64,000 nucleotides of DNA, from NCBI RefSeq assembly GCF_000835495.1, contig NW_015622542.1, positions 4,672,485-4,736,484 of the forward strand, written 5' to 3'. The number at the start of each line of letters is the position of its first letter. Positions within the stretch are counted from its first letter, which is position 1. This document shows positions 12,300-23,190 of the stretch, piece after piece. The translations under genes and the position numbers were made by a program. Below the pieces are notes generated by a model. That model had not been told where the DNA came from. It ran no database searches and was given only the letters and a program-made list of their open reading frames with translations. Source of the DNA: Cladophialophora immunda. Taxonomy: Eukaryota; Ascomycota; Eurotiomycetes; Chaetothyriales; Herpotrichiellaceae.

Positions 12300-13802
12300 A
12301 GATTGGACGCATATTGAATATCTTTACGTCGACTTCAGAAGCTGGATCTGGCCTTCAGGCCCGCGGACAAGGTTGATACACATTGGTCTGCCTGGTTTGA
12401 TTAACTGGTCATGGATACCGATCGATGGAGTCCATGCAAATGGTTCTCTGAAAGAGATCGAAACCGACGGCACCTACCTGCATGAGCCGTACATACACGC
12501 TGCGCTCTACACAGTCGCACGCTTCTCATACTTCCGTCGCGATGGATCAGCCTGGTGAATCGTCGCAAGTGCTCAGCACACTTGGCCACCCGTTCATCAG
12601 ATGGGCATTACCGGGGTCTATGATCAGTATCGACAAGAAGGCCTCAGGCTGAACGCACACGTTCTCCAGACATCTGGGAAGGCATTGTTCGCAGCGCGGT
12701 CGACCTGCAAATCTCACGGCTTGAGCTTGACCCACCGAATTCCGACCGGGCCTCGTCGCAACACAGGAGATAGCACGAACCCTGACTGTACGGCACTGCA
12801 TCTGCCCAGAAGTCGTTGCCTCAGAGCCCAGTGTCACCCTGGGATTGAATGAGAGCATGCTTTCCAAAGCGATGTCACAGGCGGAGGACCCAGCTCGACA
12901 ACTAGTGGAGGGTTTGACGCATGCGAAGCCGAGGACGGATTGAAAGGAACGAAGTCGAGGCAGAGCGTCAAGAGGAAGCGACTTTTGGGGATTTCCAACG
13001 CCGAAGAAGTCCAGCTACAATACGCACATATCCCAGAGCCCCTTTTCTTGCTCCTAGCCCAGACTTAAGTCATGGGCATGGACAAGGGCGTGGACATCGT
13101 CATAGGCGCGAAGTACGAGGCGCGAGAGCCCCGGATATGCAGTAAAGCCATCACTGTTCAGACTCTTGCTTCTGGTCCCCCATCGTGATCTATCCCCGTT
13201 AGCTGGAGATGTTTACCTCATCCTCCCCCTTTCTCTCGGTCTCTCTTTCTCACCTCACATTTATTCCGCCTCCACCCTACGCTATAACGTTGCGAATATA
13301 CCTGGCCCTTTCTTCCGGTCTCCATCCGCAAGAACCTCGAGTGTGTCGGCGTGGAACTGTTCTCCACAGGTCTAAACCATGTAATTACATAGGATATTTA
13401 CCTTCTCGGGTGGATGGATGAATGAATGGGGTGGAGGGGTTGGAAATGTAAACAAACGCGTGCATGGGCAAAGACGGTGTCGTTTTGTTCTCGCGCTCCA
13501 ATTCACCATTCCGTCCCTTTTTTCCAGCCTTGTCATTCGCGCCGTGACCATTTGCTTGCTTGCTCGCTCGCACTACACATTCGCTAATCGTTCGCTGGCA
13601 TATCCTACTAGATTCCACCCCTACATAGCCTCGCCTGACCAGATAGATCATGGGCACAGCATTGTCATACCACACATACACACCGAAAAGACTGTTCCCT
13701 CTCCCCCCCGCTACCTATACGTAGATACAGCGTATATATAGCGACCAGAAAGGTATGAAGGTAGATACATCCATCCACACGTAGACAGGAGGTCTTTTTG
13801 AC
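12300..13802. other. Long convergent intergenic region
   Basis: 1.5 kb between the 3' ends of GOT1 (+) and the Zn2Cys6 gene (-). Translations at 12547-12867 and 13385-13741 show no domain. Pyrimidine-rich tracts (13200-13260) and a TATATA-rich patch at 13725-13740 look like untranslated sequence. No gene called. Confidence 0.45.
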
Positions 13803-16289
13803 TCACAACCCCTGCGAGTACGAATCAATGCTCCCGCCGCCGCCGCCACTGCCCCCGCCGCCTCCGCCAGGCCACCCGACAAAGGCGCCCAGGCCGTGGG
13901 CGTTGACGTCCGGGGCCGTGGCCAGCAGGTCGTAACCCATGCCCATGCTCCAGAGCATGTCGTCCTCGGTCTGCCAGCCGCCAAAGGTGCCCGCCGAGGT
14001 GGACGTGGGCTGGGAGTGCGGGGAGAGGGCGTAGGGGTCGAACCCGGCTCCTCCATTGGAGTGTTGCTGTTGCTGCTGTTGCTGCTGTTGCGTGCCGCCT
14101 GTTGGGGTGAACGGAGTCGGCGAGGTCGTGGTGTGTTGCGGCGGGAGGAGGGAGGGCGTGTTTGTCTGGGACGACGAGGTGTACAGATCCGCGGGTTGGT
14201 AGGGTTGGCCACCCTGCACTTGGCCCGCATGCTGCTGGGCGTAGGGCGTGTCTCGCCCGCCGTTCTGTCGCGCACCACCACCCATGGCCGCCGCGGCGTC
14301 GAGGGACGCATACCCTGCCGCGCCGGTGCCATTTTCCGCGCCGCCAACGGTCCTTCCAAACTGGCCGTTGTTGCCCACCAGGTTGCGCCTCAGCAATCTC
14401 TCAAACCCGTCGGCCATCGCGTACAGGATATGCCCCTTGCCAGCCTTGCAGCTCCTGAACAACTCAATCACTTTCTCGATGAGCGGTTTCGTCTGGGCCT
14501 CTGCGTCGATGCTCACGCCTATCCCCGTCCACCGACTCGACATCTTGATCAGGAAGACCACCGCGAAGGCGATCACGGTGTGCAAGTACAGAGGCACCCC
14601 GACCATCGAGTCCCGAATGGACGGTTCTTCAAGGACGATGATCAGGATTTGGTGCGCCGAGGAGATCGCGTGCGATGCAAGTGGTCGCAGGGACGTGGGT
14701 AGGGTTGCTGTGGAGGAGATGGTGAAGAGGGAACGACCTCGTAAGGCGAGGGAGTTGAGCATCATCGACGCAAAGTTGTAGTGGAGTTCGACACCTAGAA
14801 GGGAAAGACCTGGGTTAGACAGGGGAAATATAGACAGCGTAGTGGGCGGAAAGGACTCACCAACAGCAGGGTAGTCGCCCACATGGGTGTCCCTGTTCAA
14901 TGCATGCCGGAATTGATATCTCCACCGATGCAAATCCTCGATAAATCGCTGGTGGGTGAGAAGCGTAACATCGTCGCCATCCATCAATCTCTCGGCCTCC
15001 AAGCCAAAGTGGTTGTACGCTTTACTCAGTATAATGAACAGTGTGACCTGTGATAGAACTCTTCGATCCGACGGCGTGCATTCCGGCGCATTCAGAAAGA
15101 CATCGTATTCTTTGATGGCTTGCAATTCTGCCGTCACAGGTGGTCGACCATACGCGATGCTGAAATGGTGATCGAGGACATAGAGGAGATACCACAGTCT
15201 GGCCCTCTCGAATGCATGTTCGCGGTCACTGGCCGACTGTTTTTGCGAATAGAGGGCTTTGAAGAAGGCTTGATGCAGATTCAACTCCGTCGCCATCCGG
15301 ACGCAATGTCCGGAAAGTTTCCAGCTGAGGTCTGGAAGCCAAAAGGCTGCAATACATAGCGCGCGGATATCCTCAAGGGTATGGAAGCGGTCGAAGAAAG
15401 AAGTGGCGATGAGGTCTCTGAGGTGCTTATGCGCGGACGCGTGGATCTTCTCCTTGCCTGGGATATGGAGCGACGTGACGGTGATGATGGCTGTAAAGAA
15501 CAGAGTCGAGGATTCGCGGACAGAGAGCAGTGTGCGAGACTCGTGAACGGTGGCGTCGAACAGGTAGCGCGAGAGGGTGGTCTTGAACAAGCTAAACATT
15601 TCCTCTGCTTCTTCGACGCTGATAACTCCCATGGCGACCAAGTCGTTCTCCATGTTCCTTTTGGAGTTGCGACGCGCCGGGTCGCCATACTTTAGGCGGC
15701 TCCGCAGGGTGTTGAGCTGAGTGACCTCGTACAAGCTGCCCATGGGCGCGGGAGCGACTTCGTGCGCATCTTCTTGATTGGGCTCGCGTGAGTTCTCCCG
15801 CGTAGTCTGTGCATTGGATTCTGCAGGGATAGGCTGTGGCGGTGGTTGCAGGTGCTGGGATGGATGGGTGCGAGAGTAAGCCTCCAGCGGGGGCATCTTC
15901 AACCGGGAGAGAATGTCTTCCACAGCTCTGTCCAGCCGAACAATTGAAGGGTGAGGGTTCTCGCCATCATCGTCCAGACTCACTCTCATCCGCTTCGAGG
16001 TGATACAATCCAGACCCAGGCGCTGACATCTCGAGCACCCAGAGTCGCCTCGCTCCAGACTGTCGCATTTCACCTTCAGCTTGCGACAGGCCAGACAGGC
16101 TCGGCCTTTGCGCGAAACATGCGGTTCCGTCGGCAGGTGGTCGGCAGACCTCTTGCGACCGTGCAGTGGCGATGGGTTGATGTTATTGTCGTCGACCGAG
16201 CCGGTCCATGAGGGTTGACGGGGAATGTGGCTCAGGGACGGATTTGATTCCGGCGGAGCTTGCTGAGCGTGATCCTTTGTGTCGGCCAT
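13803..16289 (-). CDS. Zn2Cys6 transcription factor with poly-Q and Gly tracts
   Basis: Nuclear fungal regulator, 806 aa after removing a 66-nt intron at 14795-14860 (GTGAGT...TTCTAG), which is stop-free and a multiple of three. Exons on the minus strand are 16289-14861 and 14794-13803. The zinc cluster is intact: Cys65, 68, 75, 85, 88, 95 (RACLACRKLKVKC...GCSRCQRLGLDC), preceded by a basic region with KR pairs. The middle homology region spans roughly residues 200-640. The C-terminal 170 residues are low-complexity: nine consecutive Gln (14064-14090), Ser/Thr/Pro-rich patches and a Gly-rich end near 13830-13870, typical of an activation domain. The ATG at 16289 leads directly into a plausible N-terminus. 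The target is unknown. Confidence 0.92.
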   Translation of the reverse strand: MADTKDHAQQAPPESNPSLSHIPRQPSWTGSVDDNNINPSPLHGRKRSADHLPTEPHVSRKGRACLACRKLKVKCDSLERGDSGCSRCQRLGLDCITSKRMRVSLDDDGENPHPSIVRLDRAVEDILSRLKMPPLEAYSRTHPSQHLQPPPQPIPAESNAQTTRENSREPNQEDAHEVAPAPMGSLYEVTQLNTLRSRLKYGDPARRNSKRNMENDLVAMGVISVEEAEEMFSLFKTTLSRYLFDATVHESRTLLSVRESSTLFFTAIITVTSLHIPGKEKIHASAHKHLRDLIATSFFDRFHTLEDIRALCIAAFWLPDLSWKLSGHCVRMATELNLHQAFFKALYSQKQSASDREHAFERARLWYLLYVLDHHFSIAYGRPPVTAELQAIKEYDVFLNAPECTPSDRRVLSQVTLFIILSKAYNHFGLEAERLMDGDDVTLLTHQRFIEDLHRWRYQFRHALNRDTHVGDYPAVGESFPPTTLSIFPLSNPGLSLLGVELHYNFASMMLNSLALRGRSLFTISSTATLPTSLRPLASHAISSAHQILIIVLEEPSIRDSMVGVPLYLHTVIAFAVVFLIKMSSRWTGIGVSIDAEAQTKPLIEKVIELFRSCKAGKGHILYAMADGFERLLRRNLVGNNGQFGRTVGGAENGTGAAGYASLDAAAAMGGGARQNGGRDTPYAQQHAGQVQGGQPYQPADLYTSSSQTNTPSLLPPQHTTTSPTPFTPTGGTQQQQQQQQQHSNGGAGFDPYALSPHSQPTSTSAGTFGGWQTEDDMLWSMGMGYDLLATAPDVNAHGLGAFVGWPGGGGGGSGGGGGSIDSYSQGL
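14064..14090. repeat. CTG/TTG trinucleotide tract encoding poly-Gln
   Basis: Nine minus-strand glutamine codons (mixed CAG and CAA) in the C-terminal activation region of the Zn2Cys6 gene. Mixed codons suggest selection on the amino-acid run rather than pure slippage. Confidence 0.85.
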
Positions 16290-16914
16290 GGCCGGTCATT
16301 GACGCACAGCTGGAGCGCAGCTGGGACCTTCAAGCATGGGAGGTGGTACAGAATGGCAAGGCGCAGGTGTTGAGGACGAGATCAATATCCAGCGGATCAA
16401 TGGCTGGTCATGGGTTCAGGTCATTGCATGGGCGGCCATGTGCCTTGGGGGGGAAATCTGGAACGTGGAAGCGAGCAGCTGCGCACAGTTCAGAGTTTCG
16501 TTTGCTCCGACGGAGACAAATGCGCGAATCCCCGCTTCCCGCTTTCCGCCTTGCGCTTGGCAGCTCTGGGCGGGCCCCTCCGTGACCTCCCCGTGGTGCC
16601 CGTGGCCGCATCCCCCCTCCCCCTCACAGCGTGACAGCAAATGGGAGCATCCATATCTCCACCCCGTCCGCCAATCAAGCAGGTGCCACGTCCTGCTTTT
16701 AGCCGCCATCTATCAACTCAGCTCTTCCCCATTTCTCACTCTTACTAGCCAGACAAGCCGCCGCCGACGACGACGACGGGAACGGGGGATGAATCGCAGC
16801 TATACAGATCTCTGCCCGAGCCATACGTGCCGGAGCTGTCCGTCTAGGGCCAATTCATGCGTTCATTCATTGACACCAACCGCTTAGACGACATCCTCTC
16901 GACCCCCCAATACA
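16290..16914. other. Intergenic, regulator promoter
   Basis: 625 bp upstream of the Zn2Cys6 start. Purine/pyrimidine-biased blocks are present (for example 16600-16625 and 16760-16785). No gene or clear site seen. Confidence 0.4.
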
Positions 16915-17802
16915 TCAAGACCCTGCCGGAATGGACCACATCGGGACAGGGACATTGTCTCTCTCCCTCAGCATCTTCGCGACGCGATGCCTGAAGATCG
17001 CCTCGTTTTTGCCATCCCATTCCGCTTTGGCTCTTTCGAGATCGATACCAGCCGGTCCTGCGTCCTCCACGGTGAAAAAGTCCGGTCTGCTGTTCAGTAT
17101 TGCTGCATACAGTCCTGCTTGAGCGGCGTATAGCGAACATACATTCCTCTTGACCCTTGAAGCCAGGGCCTCCATTCGCATATACGCCTTCTTCAGTTGG
17201 GCCAGTCTCAGGGATGACTCACCAGATGTATTGGCTAGCGATCGACCCATACGAGGAGGATGATCACTTCCATGAGGTGTTCGGATTGTTACTTGCGACC
17301 CTCCTACAATGCTTGGACTGCTGTTGAACTCGAGCCAGCGGCACCTTTTCGACTTGACTTGTTCCAGCAGGTTTTGAGCTGCGGCGTCGTGCTCCAACCA
17401 TGTGCTGGAGAGATGTTGGACTAATCTGGCGTCAATTGAGCGACAGCCTCTGTGAAGCAGGTTATAGGCGCTCCAGACCCGAGCATGTGCTTCGGTCCAT
17501 TTCTCCAACTGTGACACCACCGTTACGATTTTCCCTGTGAGCAGCCCGCAAGTCCGAAGATCTCGTAGCGTCATTTCGACCTCGCTCGGGGCCTGCATTG
17601 TCGTGGCGTGATTCCCCGCGTGTGTGAGTTTTGTGCTCAGCTCTGGCTCTGGGACGACTTCATAGAATCCCTTTGGGACGGGTCGTTCCAATATTCTCTC
17701 AAGAAATGGGCGCCACGAGCTCGATACGCAGTTGCCTATATCCATCAAAGTTGCATCTTCTTCCCGATCTGCAAACTCTTCTGGGATAACCGGCAGCTGC
17801 AT
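16915..17802 (-). CDS. Hypothetical protein, orphan block gene 1
   Basis: A 295-aa protein from the ATG at 17802; the frame is open back to 17871 without another ATG. I do not recognise it. It is mostly helical and hydrophilic, with a Trp/His-containing middle (EKWTEAHARVWSAYNLLHRG) and a C-terminal SLYAAQAGLYAAILNSRPDFF helix. No signal peptide, membrane segment or zinc motif is seen. It is the first of five unrecognised genes on the same strand between 16.9 and 23.2 kb. Upstream exons cannot be excluded. Confidence 0.55.
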   Translation of the reverse strand: MQLPVIPEEFADREEDATLMDIGNCVSSSWRPFLERILERPVPKGFYEVVPEPELSTKLTHAGNHATTMQAPSEVEMTLRDLRTCGLLTGKIVTVVSQLEKWTEAHARVWSAYNLLHRGCRSIDARLVQHLSSTWLEHDAAAQNLLEQVKSKRCRWLEFNSSPSIVGGSQVTIRTPHGSDHPPRMGRSLANTSGESSLRLAQLKKAYMRMEALASRVKRNVCSLYAAQAGLYAAILNSRPDFFTVEDAGPAGIDLERAKAEWDGKNEAIFRHRVAKMLRERDNVPVPMWSIPAGS

Positions 17803-18563
17803 TGGAGTCCACCAGGTCCAGCTCTCCAGACTTGATACTTCGTGTCCCCTCCAAACTGAAGCTCCCCGCAATGTTAGGTTTGTGGATTCGGGGGACTCGA
17901 GTTGGCTTCCAGTGGATGGATGGGACGTTAGCGAGTTTGGTGCGAGCTGAGGCTTAGCGATTGACTAGAAGTCTTGTCGAAGAGGGCGAAGTCGGTCGAT
18001 CGCGCGGCGATTGCGAGTTCCAGATGCTGCTGATGCAGAAATTCTGAAGTGAGCTGATTCACCGCGAACTACAAGTGTGTTTGCGTTAGTCCGATGCAAG
18101 GAAAGAGTTGAAAGAAACCCACCGATTGAGCGCCGTCTAAGGATACCAGCAGAAACAAATACTCTTGGAAGGATGATATGTAAAAAAAAGCTGGGAAGAC
18201 AATTGAGTAGAGGAAGCGGAGAGCGATGAAGTGCGAGACTCAAGTCTACTCCAGCAGCTCCTTCCCTCAACTCATGCGATCCCCCTTTCCACAGGCCCTT
18301 CCCACCCGATCTTGAATATGCTTACGCCTTCAAGCTTGAGATTTATATTGCCCCATCTCACGCTCTGAATGTCTCAGAAGGGAGAATAGACGCTGCATCA
18401 TTGGACGCAACCCAGCTGTTCAGGATAGGCAAATTGGTCGCCTTGTCGTCCGTCTCCGTGGGACCCCGGAGATTCGCCCAAGCTATCATCCAGGAATAAT
18501 TCCACAACACTGACGGAGGGTGCAAATCCACCTTCAAACCTGTCCGTCCAGCTCGGTTTCGAC
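17803..18563. other. Intergenic, no gene seen
   Basis: 761 bp between two orphan genes. A small open frame at 17965-18270 (-) has no support. Likely promoter and 3' UTR. Confidence 0.4.
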
Positions 18564-19352
18564 TCACTCGACAAAATGCTCATGCACTCCCAATTCTCTT
18601 AGCGCGACCTCAAAGCTTTCGACTTCGAGGCGCAATCTTCGATTGACAACAGACCATAACCCGCACATATCAAGTGCTTCGAGGAAGCCTTCAATCGTAT
18701 CAAGGCTCACAGAGTTTCGGACATGGAGGCTGGACATGCTCTGGCAAAGCACGGAGCATCTATCACCGGCCTTGATGAGAGATCGGGCTCTCTGGCCAAG
18801 CAGTCGAATATCTTCATGGTGGCCCGTCATGGACTGTGCGAGCAGGACGCGCCGGGTCTCCTCAGTCAGAAATGGAAAGGACCGCAGTGGCTGGGAGAGT
18901 TTTGAGGTGTTTTCAAGGGTCTTTTTGAGGCTTCGAAGGTCCTTCAAGAAAGAAATGGTTTCGCCTGTCAGTGGACCCATGACTTCAGCAGCCCTAGCGC
19001 ATGCGTCCAGATGGGAGAATTTTTCGGCCTCAAGTTCGTCTAACAATGCGTTCTGTGCCCCTTCATCGCTGCGAGATCGTTTCGCCTGATGAAAATTGCG
19101 GGGTTCATCTGGAGTTGAACTGGAAAGGGAGAAGCGATTGGCGGCGTCGTGGAATCTCTGCAAGACGTACAATTCCTGCTCTTCTTGTATTCCGTCGTCT
19201 GCTTTGCTCATGACATCTGACTTGTCGTCCTGTTTGCTTTGGTATGCCTCTGATCTTGTATACTCAGGTGCTGGGGCCTCACCACGATCGGCTCTATGTT
19301 GTGCGATTGGAGGTTCGGCACCATCATTGCTTGACAAGGTGAGATCAGCCAT
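18564..19352 (-). CDS. Hypothetical protein, orphan block gene 2
   Basis: A 262-aa product from the ATG at 19352 (MADLTLSSNDG); the frame stays open to 19400 but only with non-ATG codons. The N-terminal 90 residues are acidic and Ser-rich, probably disordered. The rest is helical with many Leu/Arg heptad-like positions (SFLKDLRSLKKTLENTSK). No recognised domain, signal or membrane segment. A weak similarity in order of hydrophobic residues to orphan block gene 3 was noted but is not convincing. Confidence 0.55.
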   Translation of the reverse strand: MADLTLSSNDGAEPPIAQHRADRGEAPAPEYTRSEAYQSKQDDKSDVMSKADDGIQEEQELYVLQRFHDAANRFSLSSSTPDEPRNFHQAKRSRSDEGAQNALLDELEAEKFSHLDACARAAEVMGPLTGETISFLKDLRSLKKTLENTSKLSQPLRSFPFLTEETRRVLLAQSMTGHHEDIRLLGQRARSLIKAGDRCSVLCQSMSSLHVRNSVSLDTIEGFLEALDMCGLWSVVNRRLRLEVESFEVALRELGVHEHFVE

Positions 19353-20256
19353 GTCCAGGTCGCTGATTGATGATTCGCTGTCCCGAGCCTTCCACAACAA
19401 TGTTTTTTAACCAGAAGCGCAGAATTTTTGAGACCAGGGAGATGCGGAGCGAGTGCAGACGTATAGAAGTGAGGGAGATGAGGTCAGACTCTGCTTTGGC
19501 GTAGGACAGCACCGACGGGACCGGTCCGGAATGGGAGATTGATGAGGCGAGCGGAGAATGTATGGAGGCAGAGACGAGCGGTTAGTGGAAGAAGGGAATT
19601 CTGGCTGGCGCCGGAGAGTTCAGTGAGGAGAATCAGCGAGAGAGATCGAGGGCGGCAGGGAGTGAAAGGCAGGGAAGCCACACGTACGAACACAGTACGT
19701 GACAACTAGCACCGGTGAAGGGCAAGATCAGATCGAGGAGTGAAGATAAAAGATCATGAATGGCACTATAGAGGGGAAAAAATAGGGACAAAGGCATGGT
19801 TCTGTGTCTCATGCGTGTCTGAGTTGCACTGGTCGTGCCTCATCTCACATTGTCCTGAATTCATTTGTATCCAAGTTCGAGGAATCGACAATGGCCAAAT
19901 CTATGTAGGCATTTTGGACTCGTTCCTCCTTTGCAGAAGAGCACACAATATCTGTCCAACCCTGAGAAGTGTCCCCTCAAATCTCAGCCCAGGCCATCCA
20001 ATACATCCACGAGCCGTACGATCGACGTATCCATCACATACAAGACTTGAACCACCTTCTCCACTCTGTTTGAAGTAACCCTTTCCAGAATGTCTCCACA
20101 ATTGCCTGTCCCTGTGTCCAAGATGGCGAAAAAGACACCGATGGCGATCTAGGCCCGTGCGTTCCTGAGAGTTCTCCTTTAGTTGATTCACACATCGCCT
20201 TGCTGTCGACTCGACACCATATTGTCGACCGTGGCACACACCAAGTGGTGAACCCC
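19353..20256. other. Intergenic, no gene seen
   Basis: 904 bp; open frames here are short or are continuations of neighbours in wrong frames. No repeat or RNA gene recognised. Confidence 0.4.
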
Positions 20257-20811
20257 CTAGGTGAGCATCATCAGCACGTTCTTGTACACGTGCATCTCCT
20301 GGTCGGGCGGGAAGTTCAGGCGCATGCACTCCCTGCCGATGTCGTGGGTCTTGTTGATCTTGGCCATGAAGCGCGCGTTGTCCGACACAAAGTCCGGGAT
20401 GGTCTGGCCGCGGCGCTTGAACAGGATCCTGCATGCCCCGAGCTGGGCGTTGACGTCGCTCGCGATGGCCCGCTCCTGGCGCGCGAGGGCGACGACGGTG
20501 CCGTGCTGCAGCGCCCAGGCCGTGCGGAGCAGCAGGTCCGGCTTCTCGAGCCCGTCCCACCGCGCGTCCTCCAGGTACGACCCGAGCTCGCGCAGTTCGC
20601 GCAGGGCGCGCGTCGTCTGCGCGTTCTTCTCCTTCCAGTCCGACACCCGGCTGGAGAGCCCGATGACGAGGTTGCAGTCGTGCAGGATGTCGGCGGCGGC
20701 CGTGTCTTCTTCGGAGGCGGGCTGGGACGGGTCTTGACAGGTCATCTTTTGTAGAGCCTCGCGAGCCAGTTTTGGGAGCACCCCGTGAGACTTATTGGGG
20801 ACTTCTTCCAT
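20257..20811 (-). CDS. Hypothetical protein, orphan block gene 3
   Basis: A 184-aa protein from the ATG at 20811. It is helical and Arg/Leu-rich (TTRALRELRELGSYLEDARW), with a central WALQHGTVVALARQERAI segment. No recognised domain. The coding DNA is clearly GC-richer at third positions than the flanking non-coding DNA, supporting a real gene. It sits in the same orientation as the other four orphan genes. Confidence 0.55.
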   Translation of the reverse strand: MEEVPNKSHGVLPKLAREALQKMTCQDPSQPASEEDTAAADILHDCNLVIGLSSRVSDWKEKNAQTTRALRELRELGSYLEDARWDGLEKPDLLLRTAWALQHGTVVALARQERAIASDVNAQLGACRILFKRRGQTIPDFVSDNARFMAKINKTHDIGRECMRLNFPPDQEMHVYKNVLMMLT

Positions 20812-21482
20812 CTTGTGTGAGCCGTGTGTCGGGGTTGTGTGAGCTGGGTGAGGAGTAAGCTGGGAGTCTCAAGGAGGCAGAGACTGTTACTTACGAGGAC
20901 GAGGACGGTGCTGAAACAACGGATGTCGAGTGAGATATTTATGATAATGATAACAGGTCAAGACTCAAGAAGGTTGCTGTGATGATCGAAGAAGAGAAAA
21001 CACCTGAGAGAGAAGAGAAAGCGAGAGAGAAAGGTGCAAGTGTAAAGAATGAAGTCGCCTTTATATGATTGTGGGATATCTGATTCACCTCGCGCCAGTC
21101 ACAAGTGACAGCGTGACACTGCTGAGTGAATACACTGTTCCAAAGAAATTGTTTGCTCACCTGGCCCAAACTTTTCACATTGTTTGTTCTCGAACGAGGC
21201 TGAAACCTGCCTCACCTCGATCTCAAAATGGCGGATCTCAGCGCGGGAGGCGACATGCGCGGTCTCAGGGATCTGGTGATGTCTTGCTTCGTGAACTACC
21301 AGGAGAGCATGTGGTGGGAATGTCTTTTTGGTACTTGCTGGCCTGCTATTTGATTTTTGCAGTGTCCTCGATGAAGGGGAGCACATGTTACATCTGACTA
21401 TTGTGATGGCCACTCACCCTGCTGTGCCTTCTACCATGTCCTCCCGTATGAGTCTGTGTGAAGAGCCCTCCTCGCCATTCAT
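20812..21482. other. Intergenic, no gene seen
   Basis: 671 bp. Contains purine-rich runs at 20980-21040 (GAGAGAGAA-like) just upstream of orphan gene 3. Frames at 21099-21413 lack features. Confidence 0.4.
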
Positions 21483-22019
21483 TCAGGTGCTTGCAATCTG
21501 TCCAAGAATATACACAGTTCTACGGTCTGGCTGTGGGGGTTGGGCGGCGGCTCTGCGAACGAGGTAACAGCTACGTTCAATCTCACGCACCATATAATTC
21601 GCCATGTCGTGTTTGTCCAGGTTCTTCTCGATCTCGTCCCTGCATTCAGGGTAGGTGCTGAGCAGATCGTGGTAGACACCACCATGTCCCCATTTTCTTT
21701 CATAATCGCGTGCGACTGCGTCCATCAAGGGCTTCAGCGGGCGGCCACCTGCCCAATTACTCGTCCCCATGATTCTCTCAATAGCCAGCTCGGCTTGTAG
21801 ATGGAGAGGCCGAGCTTCGTTGGAGGATTCCGGGGTGTAGAAGCCTTCCACGTAGCGATGGTGTTCGATATTGAACAGGTGGCGTCCTAGAACAGTGGCT
21901 CCCTCTTCCAGAATGTCTATGGCGACATCGAGGTCAACGGGGATTGTGGTGATGGGATCATACGTGTGGTGGCAGTCTGGTCCCTTGCCTTTAGATTCCT
22001 TCTTTGCTTTTCTGGGCAT
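21483..22019 (-). CDS. Hypothetical protein, orphan block gene 4
   Basis: 178 aa from the ATG at 22019 (MPRKAKKESKGKG), with a strongly basic first 14 residues that could be a nuclear localisation signal. The body contains several His and Trp residues (RHLFNIEHHRYVEGFY, NWAGGRPL, RKWGHGGVYHDLL). No known domain is recognised. The frame is open upstream to 22217 but the basic ATG start is preferred. Confidence 0.55.
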   Translation of the reverse strand: MPRKAKKESKGKGPDCHHTYDPITTIPVDLDVAIDILEEGATVLGRHLFNIEHHRYVEGFYTPESSNEARPLHLQAELAIERIMGTSNWAGGRPLKPLMDAVARDYERKWGHGGVYHDLLSTYPECRDEIEKNLDKHDMANYMVREIERSCYLVRRAAAQPPQPDRRTVYILGQIAST

Positions 22020-22398
22020 GTTGAGAAGAGTTGAGTTGGTGCGTCGTTGTTGCAATGGTTTGTCAGAGCGGGCTTTGTTTTGGGGGGCAACTTGCAGACA
22101 TGTTGATGGGATTGTGTAGACCGAAGAAAGTAGACAGGTTTTATTCGCGGTCAAAGGCAGTGGTTGGAGGCGTCGATAAAGCAGTTGAACTCCGAACAAG
22201 GGGCCGTGTTCTTTCAACTGCCCACCGTAACTGCCTCGACGCGTCTGTCAAGTGACACACCAAGGGGTGTTCTGTTTGTCTCCCCACTGCGTAAACATCT
22301 GTGTGTGGCTTTTCTAACACCCGAAAACTGCCTTGTGTGTACGAGGTAGTGTACTGACGCTTCACTCGATCGTGCCGGCTCCCAGCGCACGGACCAGC
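22020..22398. other. Intergenic, no gene seen
   Basis: 379 bp between orphan genes 4 and 5; presumed promoter of gene 4. Confidence 0.4.
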
Positions 22399-23190
22399 TC
22401 AAACCTCCATCACTGGCATGGTCAGATCTGGGAGTTCCAGCTGAGGATGTTCTGTGTGGATTTCGCGTCGCAGCACCTCACATATTGGTATCCGCCTGAC
22501 CTCTTCCTCAGCTTCATCATTGCCGTGTACCTTTTTGACCTTCCCCAGCGCAACCGAAAGCTCAAGCGCCATATTTCCCAGCGACCGGTTAAATGCCTCC
22601 GAGCCTCTCACGGTCTGCCTTTCCGCGTATCTGAGCTGCCGCATCTCCGGTGTCTGGAGTCGCAGGCGAGTGGTGGCCAGGTGTGGAAAGTCCTTGAGCC
22701 TCCGTAGAATGTCCTTCATGATACAGTCCAGGCTTTGCCTCGTCACGAGCAGGACCATGTACAGTATCATGGCCATACACAGTGTCCAGTGCATCGGGAG
22801 CGAACCGTGATCTTGGTCTGTGGGAAGCAGCCCAGCATCTCGCTCCGCAGTGTAGATTTCGGACCATTTGAACATGTCGAAGGCCATCCAAGAACGGCTG
22901 TCCCATGAGCCTCTGGAGGTGCTGAAGCCATGCCGGAATTGTTTGTACATGCGCGGAAAATAGTCGTCGGAGGGATGGTCGTGGCTCTTCATCGCCGGAT
23001 TCGCTGCAATGGACATATCCAACTTGGCCGCAATATCGTGCAATTCAGTCTCGCCCTTATCTCGTACCTTTGCAATTGTAGGCGAGTCATCGGTGACTGC
23101 GTTGTCGGGTTCTTCAGATGTCGCTCGACTGGAAGGAGAGGAGGAATTATGGCGTCCCAAGAACTCCTTGATCGCCTTGAACACGAACAT
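22399..23190 (-). CDS. Hypothetical protein with one hydrophobic helix, orphan block gene 5
   Basis: 263 aa from the ATG at 23190 (MFVFKAIKEFLGRH); the frame is open to 23280 with non-ATG codons. A hydrophobic stretch (WTLCMAMILYMVLLVT, about residues 143-158) may be a membrane segment or buried helix. The remainder is charged and helical. Not recognised. It ends the five-gene co-oriented orphan block; the next gene is a reductase on the same strand. Confidence 0.55.
   Translation of the reverse strand: MFVFKAIKEFLGRHNSSSPSSRATSEEPDNAVTDDSPTIAKVRDKGETELHDIAAKLDMSIAANPAMKSHDHPSDDYFPRMYKQFRHGFSTSRGSWDSRSWMAFDMFKWSEIYTAERDAGLLPTDQDHGSLPMHWTLCMAMILYMVLLVTRQSLDCIMKDILRRLKDFPHLATTRLRLQTPEMRQLRYAERQTVRGSEAFNRSLGNMALELSVALGKVKKVHGNDEAEEEVRRIPICEVLRREIHTEHPQLELPDLTMPVMEV

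Noticed and set aside
13896..14702. 268-codon frame antisense to the Zn2Cys6 gene
   Set aside because: Lies wholly within a well-supported coding exon on the other strand; it is a shadow of GC-rich codons.
16915..23190. Calling the five orphan genes paralogues
   Set aside because: By eye only a loose Leu/Arg helical pattern is shared by genes 2 and 3; no alignment is convincing.
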